The translations under genes were made by a program, and so were the position numbers. 64,000 nt of DNA from Ephemerocybe angulata (taxonomy: Eukaryota; Basidiomycota; Agaricomycetes; Agaricales; Psathyrellaceae): positions 124,001 through 188,000 of the forward strand of contig JAACJK010000114.1 of the NCBI GenBank assembly GCA_013368325.1, read 5' to 3'. The notes beneath the pieces were generated by a model that was given only the letters and a program-made list of their open reading frames with translations, ran no database searches and was not told the origin of the DNA. Shown here piece by piece: positions 1-10,528 of the stretch (positions are counted from its first letter, which is position 1; each line of letters starts with the position of its first letter).

Positions 1-296
1 CTTTGAACACGATCTCTTTTCGTGGGCACGTTCGACGTTCATGATAGACGCCCAGCGGCATATTGGTGTGTGCTCAAATTGATCTCGTGCTTGATTGCGA
101 TAGCCACCCCATCCATGTTCAAAGAACGCTGACGGCAGATAGTAATTGGCGGTGCAACACGATAAATATTCAAGAATGCAACGTGTGCATGGATAACTAA
201 ATGCAAATGTCGATTCAGGTAATGTGTACTTGGGCCAATTGATATTATGCCCATCTAATATGGCTGAGCATCGGTATCAGCGGAGTGATCACAGGT

Positions 297-1039
297 TTAA
301 GGTAATATAGAGCTTACAACTCGATCCTTTGGGTGCTTTCCCGCCACAAAGCCATACGTGAAGTCATTGGCCGTCACAGAGGCAACGCCTTGAGACTTGA
401 AGAACCTGATGAACGCGTCGCGACACCTGACGTCGGAGTCCTTTTCGATACGGAACTTGAAGGCATCCGGGTGCTCAGGGTTGCGGTACTGCTCTTCGCC
501 CTTGTATGTTGTGTATCGCAGCAGAAACATGATGTCGTCACACGGGCGCTTTCGTCGTCCCTCCAATAACCTGTGAGTGTAGGGTGCGAAAATTAGGTCG
601 TTTATAACGATATTGAGGAATATTTGTATAGAAAGGAAGTACCTAATATCTGGGGTGCTCTTGTTCTCAGTGTTGGAGGAAGTTTTCTCCTCCATCGTGC
701 GTAGACTGAAGGAACAAATTCGTCAGGAATTCCGTCGAATTCCACCGATTCCCGCAGTGCGTTGTAGGATGGGATTTCATCCATCATATCCTTGAATTGA
801 GCTAAAGGAATCTTATAGCCGACATAGATTACAGGTGCTCGGGTAGGTGGAGGGATCATACTGAGGGTATTGTCGATGATGGTGGTTGGAGAAGAGTTGC
901 CAGCAATTGGGTCCTGGTCCAACAATGACTTACGTATGCATGTCATTAGTATGGGTATGACTGTTCGCCGTTCTCGGCAATTGGCTTCGTGTGAATCCTC
1001 GGTTCCGTCGTTCGATTCTGGGTCCACTTTCTCTTTCAC
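297..1039 (-). CDS. Partial hypothetical protein, at least two exons
   Basis: I do not recognise this gene. Two coding-looking segments lie on the minus strand. The upstream one (about 1039-720) holds a proline-rich stretch and then a basic/acidic segment. The downstream one reads from an ATG near 699, with a good donor at about 640 (AG|GTACTT) and an acceptor at about 568 (CACAG|GT), into a segment rich in charged residues with two cysteines. The frame is kept across that intron. I could not join the upstream segment to the ATG-containing one in frame, so the 5' end is uncertain and the gene may be broken or may use a further intron. The last codons before the stop at 297 may also be intronic. 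No domain is visible. Confidence 0.35.
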
Positions 1040-1860
1040 GTACTCTAGCTCTGTCTTCTATTCTTTGGCTATCTCTGCACCGGTGTCGGATCGATTCCCT
1101 GCAAAGCGAGCCCTTTCACTGCTCGCCATCACTTGAGGCTCGATGTGCGGTACTAGTAGATCTCGGCTGTCTGGTCTCTCTATGGTTGACTGTGGTGCCG
1201 GCTGAGATGCGTGGTTGAGACCTGCGCTTCGCTTGCGGTACGGCTTCGGATATAATCTTCTCTGTGTAGACCAGTGGTATCTACTCGGGTGTCGATCTCA
1301 ACCTCTTCTTTCATTGAATCGAATTGCGTGTGTTCTACACTGATCCTCAAGTCAGGCGATGGGATAAGGCTCCAATTCAAACTACGCTTTCACTATGCTG
1401 CGTAGCCCTACTTATGGCTTATTTTTAGGAGTAGAGATGCACGAAGCTCCAAACCAACTCGAAACACCCAGTGACGTGCATGGTGTATTCCGACTTTAGA
1501 CGCCCGTTCTTTGCGCGGTATCGTAGCATCTCAGCAGACGCGCGCGCTGGGTTATCTCATCTTAGGCATTATAGGAAATCCGTTCTGGAATTATGCGAAC
1601 CTTTGGACCACATCCCGCGGTTCCGCCTGCTCAGGCGCAGGGAGTATGGATTGGCGCCCGTACCGGCCGGGAGGGGCGGAGCACGGGGTGATGGCCGACG
1701 GCACACACGGATACTCATTGATGATCGATTCCGCCTGTCCTTGTTCCTTCCTACCACCACCATCACCCATGAGCGCAATGCCTGACTCTTCTTCTTTTCG
1801 CCTGTGGACCTCCTATCGGCTGAAGCACCATGAAGCCTACTCCATGAGCTCGGTCGTTCG

Positions 1861-2098
1861 TGTTGAAGTCGCGCAGTTGACTTGGCGTGCTTCAAGTTCC
1901 TTATCAATTTAGTGTAGCTACCGTAGGTATTTATACAAGAACATTGTACCTAAATAGCTCCACAATAAAGTCCAGAATAATCACAGGGTAACTAAATGTC
2001 CGATGTGGGTCAGAGTAAATATCCGAATGTGGGGCGGTAAATATCCGAGAGTGGGGCGGACGCCGCAGCGCATACGCGCCGCGCGCCGAATCCCAACA
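1861..2098 (-). repeat. LTR (3' LTR in element orientation)
   Basis: This copy is 238 bp, TG...CA, identical to 2885-3122. Near its right side it holds a tandem motif GTAAATATCCGA (two copies about 22 bp apart). Confidence 0.93.
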
Positions 2099-2884
2099 CT
2101 CCTCCTCGATGCGACGTGCGACACACGATACAAAATCGAAAAGCAAATAAACACAACGAGACAAATAAGACGACGGCCTGAAAAGCAATTCGGCCCAATC
2201 GAAGAAATTACTGACAAAGTAAAACGGCGGGTAGGCTACACCTCGACCCGAAACTGGACAATAACTTCGGCGGGTAGGATACAACCTCAACCCGGTCCGA
2301 ACAACACTGGTGAGTAGGAATCACCTCGACCCAATCCAGAACAAGTACACGTCCGCATGGGCAGGGATCCAACTGCCCCAAGCGACGAAACCGTAACCGG
2401 TGCCCAATAAACAAATCCCCGAAACACGGGATCGCACCGTAACCAGCTCCTCCTATCCGAGATAGAGCTCCAAGTCCAAAGACTAATAATCCTCCCAGCA
2501 CAAATCCATCCCACACGCTGATGGCGTCGATGGCGATGTTGCGATATTCGATACGCGTGAATTCCGATTTCCGACCTGGCGCTAAGGTCTGTGCTGACGA
2601 CGGCGGGATGCGAGTGATGGCTGTCGTATAGCCACGGGGTATGATGTCAAAACCCCCGGTGCCGCTGGTCCTCCTCCAGAGTGACGGCGGGCTTGCTCTT
2701 CCTCCAATCTTCGTCCAGCAATGATATCGAATCAATTGCGGTGCGTCGACGTGCGGCTGATGGCGATGACAACATGGTAATGTGACGACGACGAGATAAA
2801 GATGAACAGTGACGAGATTAGATGAGAGTGATGATGAACAGTGAGGAACAACAACCAAGCCAGAGCCGCGCGGGGCTCATAACT

Positions 2885-3122
2885 TGTTGAAGTCGCGCAG
2901 TTGACTTGGCGTGCTTCAAGTTCCTTATCAATTTAGTGTAGCTACCGTAGGTATTTATACAAGAACATTGTACCTAAATAGCTCCACAATAAAGTCCAGA
3001 ATAATCACAGGGTAACTAAATGTCCGATGTGGGTCAGAGTAAATATCCGAATGTGGGGCGGTAAATATCCGAGAGTGGGGCGGACGCCGCAGCGCATACG
3101 CGCCGCGCGCCGAATCCCAACA
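2885..3122 (-). repeat. LTR (5' LTR in element orientation)
   Basis: This is the second copy of the 238-bp LTR, followed directly by the GTTCG target duplication at 3123-3127. Confidence 0.93.
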
Positions 3123-3127
3123 GTTCG

Positions 3128-4892
3128 AAGGCCCTGGGTGCTGGCGATCGGGTTCCTACCAGACCACGAGCGTCGCGGGGACCATCAGCGCCCTTCTGTG
3201 AAGCGTTTCTCACTCACGATGATGAGATGCGCAGGAAGTGAAGCGTTCCTTCGACCTGAGAAGTCTGGTCGGGTAACCTGTAGGCCAGGGCGAAGAGGAG
3301 GCTTAACTGGGCAAGCTACGCTCATCCGTTCGTTCAGTACGTTTCATCGGTGTCCTTTCATCCCTTTCATCCCTCTCTTTTCGGTCCCTCGATCTCCTTA
3401 GCTTGTGCTCGGCTCTCGGTGCCCCTCTCGGTTAACCGTTAGTCTCCTTGAACTGCTCCTGACCCGGCTTCAACCCTGCTCCGTCCTTGTTCTCGTGTCT
3501 CGTCTTCCCATCGTCTTACAACCTACCTCCACGACTGTCCCCGAGAGGACGACCAACCGAGCGATTCGAGGCTGGGTCGCCTTGGCGGACTCATCTTTGC
3601 CAGTGATCGGGGCCTCTTAGCTCTTGTTCGGGGCATTGATTGTCCTGTCTGGATTATACCTGCCTCTTTTCACCCGCTACCTCGGTCGTGCCCTCCCATC
3701 CACCGCACGCGTCAGCTGTCGAGCGCCTTGGCTTGCCGCCTGGCCGGTCCTCGCATCTACACTTTACATCCCTTTTCCTCTCTCGCTCTCGTCGAGAACT
3801 TCGAATGGACGGCGTTGCGCTGCCGAGTGGACCCTTACTCCGGCCGTACAAACACCCTTATATGTCCGCACTAGGTTCGCCCTCCTGGTCCTGTGACATT
3901 GGGATGTTTAATATGGCACGTGAGGAGGGTCCTTGACTCCGCATGGCTATGTACCGACTGTCGTGGTTCTGCTCCCGCACCTTCTGTCTTGTGCTTTGAC
4001 TTCGCCATGCGCTTCCTGCTTTCTTTGGCCTCAATCTCGTGGTCTTCAGGATGGAGTCATGACTGTGCTTGATGGCTAGGCAGGATTCATCTCAGATGAT
4101 TCGGATAACTCGCGAACGATTTTCAGTCATACTTCTCTAGTTCGCCTCGTCCTCGTCCCTGGCCTTGATCCATTCGAAACCCGAGACGGGTCCGCGCGTA
4201 TTGTATATCTGTGACTCCATCTCCGACGGATAGACTGTCTGAGAGGCAGTAGACAGCTCTCTACGCTATGCTTGGGTTGATGCAATAGACAACGAGACGT
4301 GTTCTAAGGTCGACAGGGGGCCGATGTGAACCTCAGCTGCGACACGGCCATCGACTGTGCCCGGATCCAATTCTGACCCGTGTTGTGTTTGCTCGCTAGG
4401 TCTACGACAACGCTCGTCTCCTCGACCTTTTACAGACCGCTATCTATGGCGTGGTATCATAGGGCTTCTCGAGTTGCTGTTCGTTTGCTCGTTTTGAGCC
4501 TCGTTTTCTCGTGCATTCGCGAGGATTACAGAGCGTGGTGGAAAGTATGTTATCTGCGTTGCGATCTTTTTGGCCTTAAATTAATTACCGTGCTCTGCTT
4601 TCCCGAATGTTGCTCTCCAGAGCGGCGGAGTTATGGCAGGGTATAGAACGGGCGTTTGAGAGGCCTGATACAATGTGAAGAGCGCGAATGTATCTAGAGA
4701 GTTTACTAAGAAGCTCGTCCTCGCACTCGTCGTTTCCACTGGTCTGCCTCCGACTCGAGTATATCTTTATGTCAAATACCTGAGATTCTGTACCGCTGTC
4801 AAGCGTTATCATATGCACCTCCATGAGATCCATTCATTTCCTCTTGGGCTCTACAGCATAACGCGTTCCTAGTTAGAAATAGAGAGCTCCCA
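3128..4892. repeat. Gene-free stretch with old diverged repeat sequence
   Basis: I see no supportable gene. The sequence is pyrimidine-rich on the plus strand and has degenerate open frames. Parts of it (about 3470-3680) align by eye with 29040-29240 and 29350-29560, sharing a block of the form 'gaccgaccgag..ttcgagg..cggggcctcttggctc'. The sequence just left of the TRIM (about 1630-1800) aligns with 28440-28660. The TRIM therefore seems to have inserted into an older dispersed repeat. Confidence 0.45.
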
Positions 4893-5366
4893 TTACAGCA
4901 GCTCTAACTCACTTTTCGTGTTTCTCTTCTTCGAGCCTCTTTTCTTCTTCGACATGCCTTTCTTCTTCGACATGCCTTTCTTCCTCGACGTGTTTATCTT
5001 CCTCGGTGTGTTTATCTTCCTTGGGGTGATCTTCTTCTTCAGCAGGTTGTTCTTGCCTGGCAGGTTGCTCTTGCTTGGCGGGTTATTCTTGCTCGGCATA
5101 CTGCACATTCCCTGATGGTAACCGCCACCACACATGGTAACGGTAGGGGAGTAAGCATTCTAAACATGCATGGGTTGTTTCAGCAATTTTACCCGACGAC
5201 CTGGACTGTCTTAGCTCACATAACCGCCCGCCACTCCTGCGTAAAACTCAGAAGGGTCTATGTCATCTCTCGCAACGACGCCATCGGGGGGTAATGGGTG
5301 TGCGCTCGCTTTGCAGATATAGGAGCCAGCCAAGATGAGTGAGCAGAGAACGCTAGGTGGAAGCAT
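4893..5366 (-). CDS. Small secreted protein SSP1 with lysine-rich six-residue repeats
   Basis: Two exons, 5366-5220 and 5111-4893, separated by a 108-bp GT-AG intron; both junctions are phase 0, giving 121 residues. The ATG at 5366 is preferred because it is the first one that makes a clean signal peptide (hydrophobic core in residues 5-20, cleavage likely after the Ala-rich end), and the TATATAA box at about 5443 lies some 75 bp upstream. The mature N-terminus holds a motif shared with SSP2 at 27.8 kb (VARD.IDPS.FY). Exon 2 encodes a six-residue repeat rich in Lys (for example KKGMSK, KINTPR) that comes from an 18-bp minisatellite. The likely fate is secretion; the function is unknown. SSP2 has the same intron position and a similar upstream region but lacks the repeats. 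Confidence 0.68.
4933..5112 (-). repeat. 18-bp minisatellite, ten units, coding
   Basis: Ten successive 18-bp units run from 4933 to 5112 (for example GACATGCCTTTCTTCTTC at 4951). Divergence rises toward the right end. The unit length is a multiple of three, so the array stays in frame in SSP1 exon 2 and yields six-residue repeats. Confidence 0.85.
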
Positions 5367-5439
5367 AGTGGGGAAGACCGAAGGACAGATGTGAGGAAAT
5401 GTGACAGAACCAGCTGTAAGGAACACTACCTACAAACCA

Positions 5440-5452
5440 ATCGACTTTATAT
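5440..5452 (-). promoter_or_regulatory. TATA box of SSP1
   Basis: A TATATAAA-type element on the minus strand lies about 75 bp upstream of the SSP1 ATG. SSP2 has a matching TATATAAT at about 28040, with similar flanking sequence between box and ATG, so the promoters are also paralogous. Confidence 0.5.
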
Positions 5453-6089
5453 AGCGGTGTGGTCCTATTATCTTACTATCTTTATCTGGAAATACGAGCC
5501 TGGGCGCCCGTCCGTGTGTGTGTACTCGTATTTGTAAGTCGGGCGGGAAGACATCAAGGAGAGATCATCTGATCTGCAGCATCTGCGAGCTTCAGCGATA
5601 ATTATGGAAAGGTTATTCCATCGTGTATTTGGATGTCATACGGGCCTTCGCGATATGAGAATCGGACAGACTTCTCAGTACGTGATGGCCGGCTGAAACT
5701 ATATAACGAGTTCTGAAACTTACCCAGGGAGCCCAGGGTGCGTTGTCTAGAAGATGATTCGAATTTGAAAGCTTCAGACGTGAGGTGCCCGTTGGGAGTT
5801 CAATTCAAGAAAGTTCAAGGGCCCCGAAAATGAGGTATCGTGACGAAACATAGTGCTACACGCGACTGCTACATATTCGAGGCCAAATAACAACGGAAGT
5901 CCTTTGAGCCACCATCTGTTCGTCATCGTTTCAAACAAGGAGAAATCTGATAAAGTGGAGAACTCGCTAGGGGAACAATGGAATTTATAAATAAGCGATC
6001 GAGAAAAGAGTAGACAGTAGAAAGGAAGAAGGGTATATAAACATAAACGAGGTGGGCATCGAAACGCAGTGAGCACAAAAGTGAACAAA

Positions 6090-8073
6090 TCAAGAGCGGA
6101 TAACCCTCCAGATCATCCTCGAGAATATACTATAGTGCCAAAGTCTTTTCTCATGGAGCTTTGCCATAGCCTCAAGACTCCACTCCGACTCCATATCCCC
6201 GACGATAGCCTTCTTCGCCATCACAAGCTGCCCAATAAACTTGTGCATGGCCACCATCATCCACCTGCACTCCCAGCTCCAGAAGTCGGGAATATCCATC
6301 AAATTGAGGGGCCTCTGGAGAAACCACTCCTTCGCAGATGCTGCCCATGCTGCATTGTCGCTCTCCCACTGGTTCATACAGTCACCGGTTTCCGTTTTAC
6401 TGAAGCGGCCAAAAATGAGCTCTACCAGGATGTAGTAGAACGACTCGAGGTCGTCAATGTAGTCGTGTGCAGGCTTATACCGCGCATAGAGGCCCCGAAG
6501 GAGGATAATGGAGTTATAGAATGCCGTTCCCTTTTGAAGCATAAGGGTTAGATACCCCTGCCGGTGTCAAAGGCAGCAATGTCACTTACCACAGCGCGAG
6601 TGCTCATGAAAGGCCCAGCGGCGTGATCATACTCCACCGCATAGTCGAGGTCAATCAAAATGCCGCAATACCCAGGGCGTAGTGTTTTTCCAGGCTCCCC
6701 AAACAGTATATTTCCCGTGGAAATATCGCAGTGCAGGACGCCCTTTTTGAGCAAATTGCAATGCGCTAATTGAGATGGTCAGCCTGAGGCCTCGTTTCTC
6801 ATGCATATGAAGTACTCACCACGAACGGCATCATACATCGCCATAAGGAATGTCAACTCGTCTGTGAAAGCCTTGATGGGCGCCCCATATAGCACCGTTA
6901 CGACGCGCTGAAAGCTCTTGTTTGTAAATGCTTCCAGGTCGTCGGTGGTGGCGCGGGGTCTGATCAAGCGAATCTCTCCATTGAATTGCCCAGCCCGGTC
7001 CTCGTAGTCCACAAGCTGCTGAACGCCCTCAACGCCTCTCGCCTTCTTCAAATACACATACTCCGGCGTGCCCATGTGCTCCGTGCTCCAGGCATCCTTG
7101 AGCACCAGAGCCCTCCCCTCCCAGTCCGAAACGTGCCACATCCGGGTGCCGCGATCGCATATGCCCGATGAATTGATAAATGGCATGACCTTGTGCATCC
7201 TGTAGAAACTCCACAACCTGGTGATGCGGTCTTGAGTCATAATTATGCCAGGAGTCTTTCTTCCATCGCGGGTGCCCCATAGTATACTCGTATCGAGCCC
7301 GAGGTCAGCCTCGCGCGCTGATGCGAGGCCCACGACGAGTTTAATGAGGATGTTGGGGTCGCTGTGGTAGTCAAAGAGATGGCTGTACAGTGCGCCTGCA
7401 CGGTCGTACTGGATGATCCGAACCTGCCACGGGGTAATAACGAGCACGCGCACAAAGAGGCGATTTGGTTGGGTCAGGAAAATCTCTCTATATGTTCATG
7501 GCACGCATAAGCAAAGTTCACGTAGATCAATGGCTGCACGCACCTCGCATGAACACCCATTTCGTATATTTCGCCCAAAAGGATGGAGGAATACTCGCTG
7601 CTGGTCGACTGCCACATCTTGATTGTGATGACTGTCGTGACATTGCGGTACCCGACAGTCTGATCCACCTCGGGATTCCAACTCTCGCGAGGCAGCTCAA
7701 ACGAGCCGCCCGTCGCCTTGATGACTACATCTGGTGCAGCATAGAACCTGTCGGTATCACCGTAGTGCTCAAAGCACAGTTCGTGCGTATCCACGACCTG
7801 CCGACTGTGCGTCTTCCCTTCCCGGCCGGATACCCGGACTATCGTTTTGAGGATGGATACAACCTGGTCGCGAAAGTCCTGTGTGCTGGCGGGATCCGTA
7901 GGCAAGTTGGCAATTTGGTGAGAGATGGCGGCGCGAACTCGGGACAGGATTCTGTAGTGAAGGGGGTAGAGCGAGTTTTCCCATCCTAAGTTGGGGTTGG
8001 ATTCTTGGATTCGGTCTTCCAACTCTTCGATTATGATAGATAGATCGGGCTGACTGGGGCCAGCAGTGCTCAT
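6090..8073 (-). CDS. Fungal-type protein kinase (FunK1 family)
   Basis: Four exons (8073-7544, 7487-6820, 6765-6590, 6530-6090) join in frame to 604 residues. Introns are 54-59 bp with good GT-AG sites, and intron 3 has a CTAAC branch site. FunK1 proteins are a Ser/Thr kinase-like family expanded in Agaricomycetes, probably soluble and of unknown substrate. Visible signatures: the family block before the kinase core (IF.TQPNRLFV, around residues 178-190), the catalytic loop HCDISTGN near residue 411 in which Cys replaces the usual Arg of HRD, the metal-binding LIDLDYA in place of DFG, and a GTAF activation-segment element right after intron 3. The length is ordinary for the family. The Cys/Leu replacements at HRD/DFG are common in FunK1, so activity cannot be excluded. 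The neighbours (SSP1, GST) give no pathway. Confidence 0.88.
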
Positions 8074-9027
8074 TTCGAGCAGTCTGAGGTGCACGCTGGG
8101 TGGTTGAGTGGCTCAAGAGTCGACTTCCGCTCGCGAGGCTGAGAGGCGTAAGAGTCGACTTTCGCTCGCTACTGGGTGGTTCCTTTGGAGAAATAGGATC
8201 GGAAAGCGGCGTATAAGGGGAATGGATGGCCGGGGTGTGCGCGTCGAGGTGGAAGAAAAGAAGAAAGAAGTGGATTCTTCCAGTGGCTACACAAAGGCCA
8301 ACATAGACCCCGTGCCCAACAAACAACTCAACATCAAAGCCAAGGCCCATTTGGGATATGCATAGTCCCGTGATGGCGGCGGTCTTCAACCTCGCAGTGG
8401 TCTGAACTCAAATCTTAACTGTTGGATATGATAGAATATCTGGCTACGATGTGCGGATATTTATGCCGCTTAAGAATCGGATGCGACGGAGCGTTGAGTT
8501 CCTTCACCCGAGCGCCATGGCTGAAAACACCGACAAAGCCAGGGGAAGGAAGTGCATCGCCACGTACGGCAACTTGGGTTGTCTGATATGGCGCGACGCA
8601 CCTTATTGCGAGGATGATAACCTCCAAAGATGCACATATTGGAAGGAGGTACGTCTAGAGCGACATGGTGCACTGCTAGGGCATAGGCGGTTCACTGGGA
8701 GCTATACCACATCTGCTACTTTAAATGCTATTAGTGATAGATCTATACATCCGGACTAGTAACAGCGCAAGTCGGCCAACACAGATGCCTCTACCCTCCT
8801 GGGTTAACTCGCGTCGTCTACATCTCTCTGCCGGTGCTTGCTTGGTAAGAGGGACTGCCATTCTGGGGTGTGGGACAGTGGGGATCGATGCAACGTTTGG
8901 TGAGCCCGGGCCTTCTTCTACTCCACCTAAGTGCTGATAAAGCCAAAGTTGAAGGGGTAGACCGTGCGGCCCGTTCAAGTTTGCTTATGAAGCAGCTTGC
9001 TAAGCTGAGGGCTGCGGTATTGGAGGG
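8074..9027. other. Intergenic stretch
   Basis: This is the space between the divergently oriented FunK1 kinase and GST. Only short, uninformative open frames are present and no repeat was recognised. It should hold both promoters. Confidence 0.5.
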
Positions 9028-9034
9028 TATATAA
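9028..9034 (+). promoter_or_regulatory. TATA box of the GST gene
   Basis: TATATAA preceded by GGAGGG lies about 70 bp upstream of the GST ATG. The same GGAGGG-TATATAA arrangement occurs at 10135-10148. Confidence 0.6.
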
Positions 9035-9102
9035 TGCCTGGGTCCCCCGTCTCTTATCAACGGAAAAACCTGTTTCTAAATTCCTACCGCTTGATTTGCA
9101 CC

Positions 9103-9885
9103 ATGATTACCCTCCTCGACATTCCATCCACCCTCGGCGTCCCGTGGTCGTCCAACGTATGGAAGACGCGGTTCACTCTTAACTATAAACGTATCCCATA
9201 CAAGACGGAGTGGATCGAGTATCCCGACATCGAGGCCGTGCTCAAGAAACATAACATAGGACCGACGGGCACGAAGGGGGACGGGACGCCCTACTACAGT
9301 TTACCCGCGATCCTGCACGTCGACGACGCTACTGGCAAAATCGAGGCTGCGCTGGCGGATTCCTTCCATATCGCGGCGTACCTCGACAAGGCGTATCCGG
9401 ATACCCCTCGCATTCTGCCAGAAGACGAAGAGGGGTTGCAGGAGCAGAAGGCGTTTGCTGACGGGCTTCTTTGGGATATGATGCCCCTGTTGACGATTAT
9501 GTTCAAGGCGGTGATGCCATTGCTGAACGAGGGCAGTCGGGAGTATTTCTCGAAGGCGCGCGCTATGAATTTGTATGGGGTCTACGGGGTGCATAGGTTG
9601 GAGGATATCCCGTATGGAGAGGAGGAGAGGAGGGTGTTGTGGAAGGATTTGGAGGTGTGTTTTGGGAAGTTGGAGGAGAAGGTGGCGAGGACGGATGGGG
9701 AGGGGGTTTGGTTTAAGGGAGACAGGATTACGTTTGCGGACTTTGTGATTGGGGGACTTTTGATTTGGATGAGGACGATCCTCGGGGAAAACAGCGAGGA
9801 GTGGGGCAGAGTTAGTGCGTGGAATGGGGGAAGGTGGGGGAGGCTTTTGGAAGGGTTGAAGGAGTACTACGACACTGCCGTTTAG
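9103..9885 (+). CDS. Glutathione S-transferase, etherase-related (GSTFuA-like)
   Basis: A single exon encodes 260 residues. The start at 9103 follows a TATA box and a purine-poor leader; the ATG upstream at 9034 would overlap the TATA box. The enzyme conjugates glutathione to, or cleaves ether bonds in, aromatic or other electrophilic compounds, and is probably cytosolic. The N-terminal thioredoxin-like half (residues 1-95) contains SSNVWKTRFTLNYK..PYKTEW.EYPDIE, typical of basidiomycete etherase-type GSTs, then cis-Pro YSLPAI and the glutathione-contact DSFHIAAYLD. The helical C-terminal half ends with the conserved FADF block (around residue 226). Length is normal for the family. A decayed copy of the middle part lies at 27384-27482. 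The exact class is inferred from motif memory only. Confidence 0.88.
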   Translation: MITLLDIPSTLGVPWSSNVWKTRFTLNYKRIPYKTEWIEYPDIEAVLKKHNIGPTGTKGDGTPYYSLPAILHVDDATGKIEAALADSFHIAAYLDKAYPDTPRILPEDEEGLQEQKAFADGLLWDMMPLLTIMFKAVMPLLNEGSREYFSKARAMNLYGVYGVHRLEDIPYGEEERRVLWKDLEVCFGKLEEKVARTDGEGVWFKGDRITFADFVIGGLLIWMRTILGENSEEWGRVSAWNGGRWGRLLEGLKEYYDTAV

Positions 9886-10305
9886 ATTAGTGATACCTAC
9901 TGGCAAAGAAGTCTGCATCGAATCTTCCTATTTGATCGAATGTGTGAAGTCTTTCGAGTGTCCTGTGCAGTAGTAGATACGACCACAAAATCTTAATCGA
10001 GTTCCTCTGGACCATACTTGTCTAAGGCTTGTCTTGGAAGTGGGGACGTTAGAGGCCGTGTAGTCGCCGAAGGTTGATCATCAAACGGTTTGTTACCCGG
10101 ATAATAGAAGCAACGGCCACAGTAGCACAATGTGGGAGGGTATATAAAGACTGGGTGACTTTCCGTCGCGTTTAGGACCCCAGATTACGAGGGTTTACGT
10201 AAGTAATCATCGTTCTTTTTAGATGACGTTTTGGCGTCGTTTCCAGCGCGTCGGAGTTTGATATAGCAATTCACGTGATGCGCTGAGCTTGAATTTTGCT
10301 TTCTT
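9886..10305. other. Intergenic stretch with an orphan TATA promoter
   Basis: No gene is visible. At 10135-10148 there is GGAGGGTATATAAA, closely like the GST promoter, with similar flanks (a GAAGCA block upstream and CTGGGT downstream). Its presumed downstream gene is not visible because the LINE inserted at 10306. It may be the remains of a second GST-like gene start. Confidence 0.4.
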
Positions 10306-10528
10306 TTTTTTTTTTTTTTTTTTTTTTTTTGGTGGAGCTGACGGTGAAGAGGCGCCCGACAAAAGTGGGCCCTCCTCACCAGCTAGTTTCGCGGCACTAG
10401 TCCGCAGTAGTTATAGGTTGTCCAAAGGGGGAAATGCGCATACGCACACTCACCGGAGTGAGTAGTGTGGGACTGCGACAGAGTTGCCAGCCGGGGAGAT
10501 GTGTACGAGTAGGCATTGGCCAATCGGC

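Larger units (their letters stand above)
1861..3122 (-). mobile_element. TRIM-type non-autonomous LTR retrotransposon, Copia-like priming
   Basis: Seen directly: two identical 238-bp direct repeats (1861-2098 and 2885-3122) start TGTTG and end CAACA. The 5-bp duplication GTTCG flanks the whole unit (1856-1860 and 3123-3127). Read on the minus strand, a purine run GAGGAGGAG touches the 3' LTR (2099-2107), and next to the 5' LTR (2868-2884) lies a match to the anticodon arm of initiator tRNA-Met (GGGGCTCATAAC on the plus strand). Internal priming by a cut initiator tRNA is known for Copia-group elements. The 786-bp interior has no gag or pol. It contains an open frame of about 200 codons with no recognisable domain and three diverged repeats of about 40 bp (2226-2330). 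Identical LTRs indicate a recent insertion. It must depend on an autonomous Copia element elsewhere. Confidence 0.93.

Noticed and set aside
2208..2858. 216-codon open frame inside the TRIM element
   Set aside because: No domain, biased composition, and TRIM interiors are non-coding by nature; the frame is probably chance.
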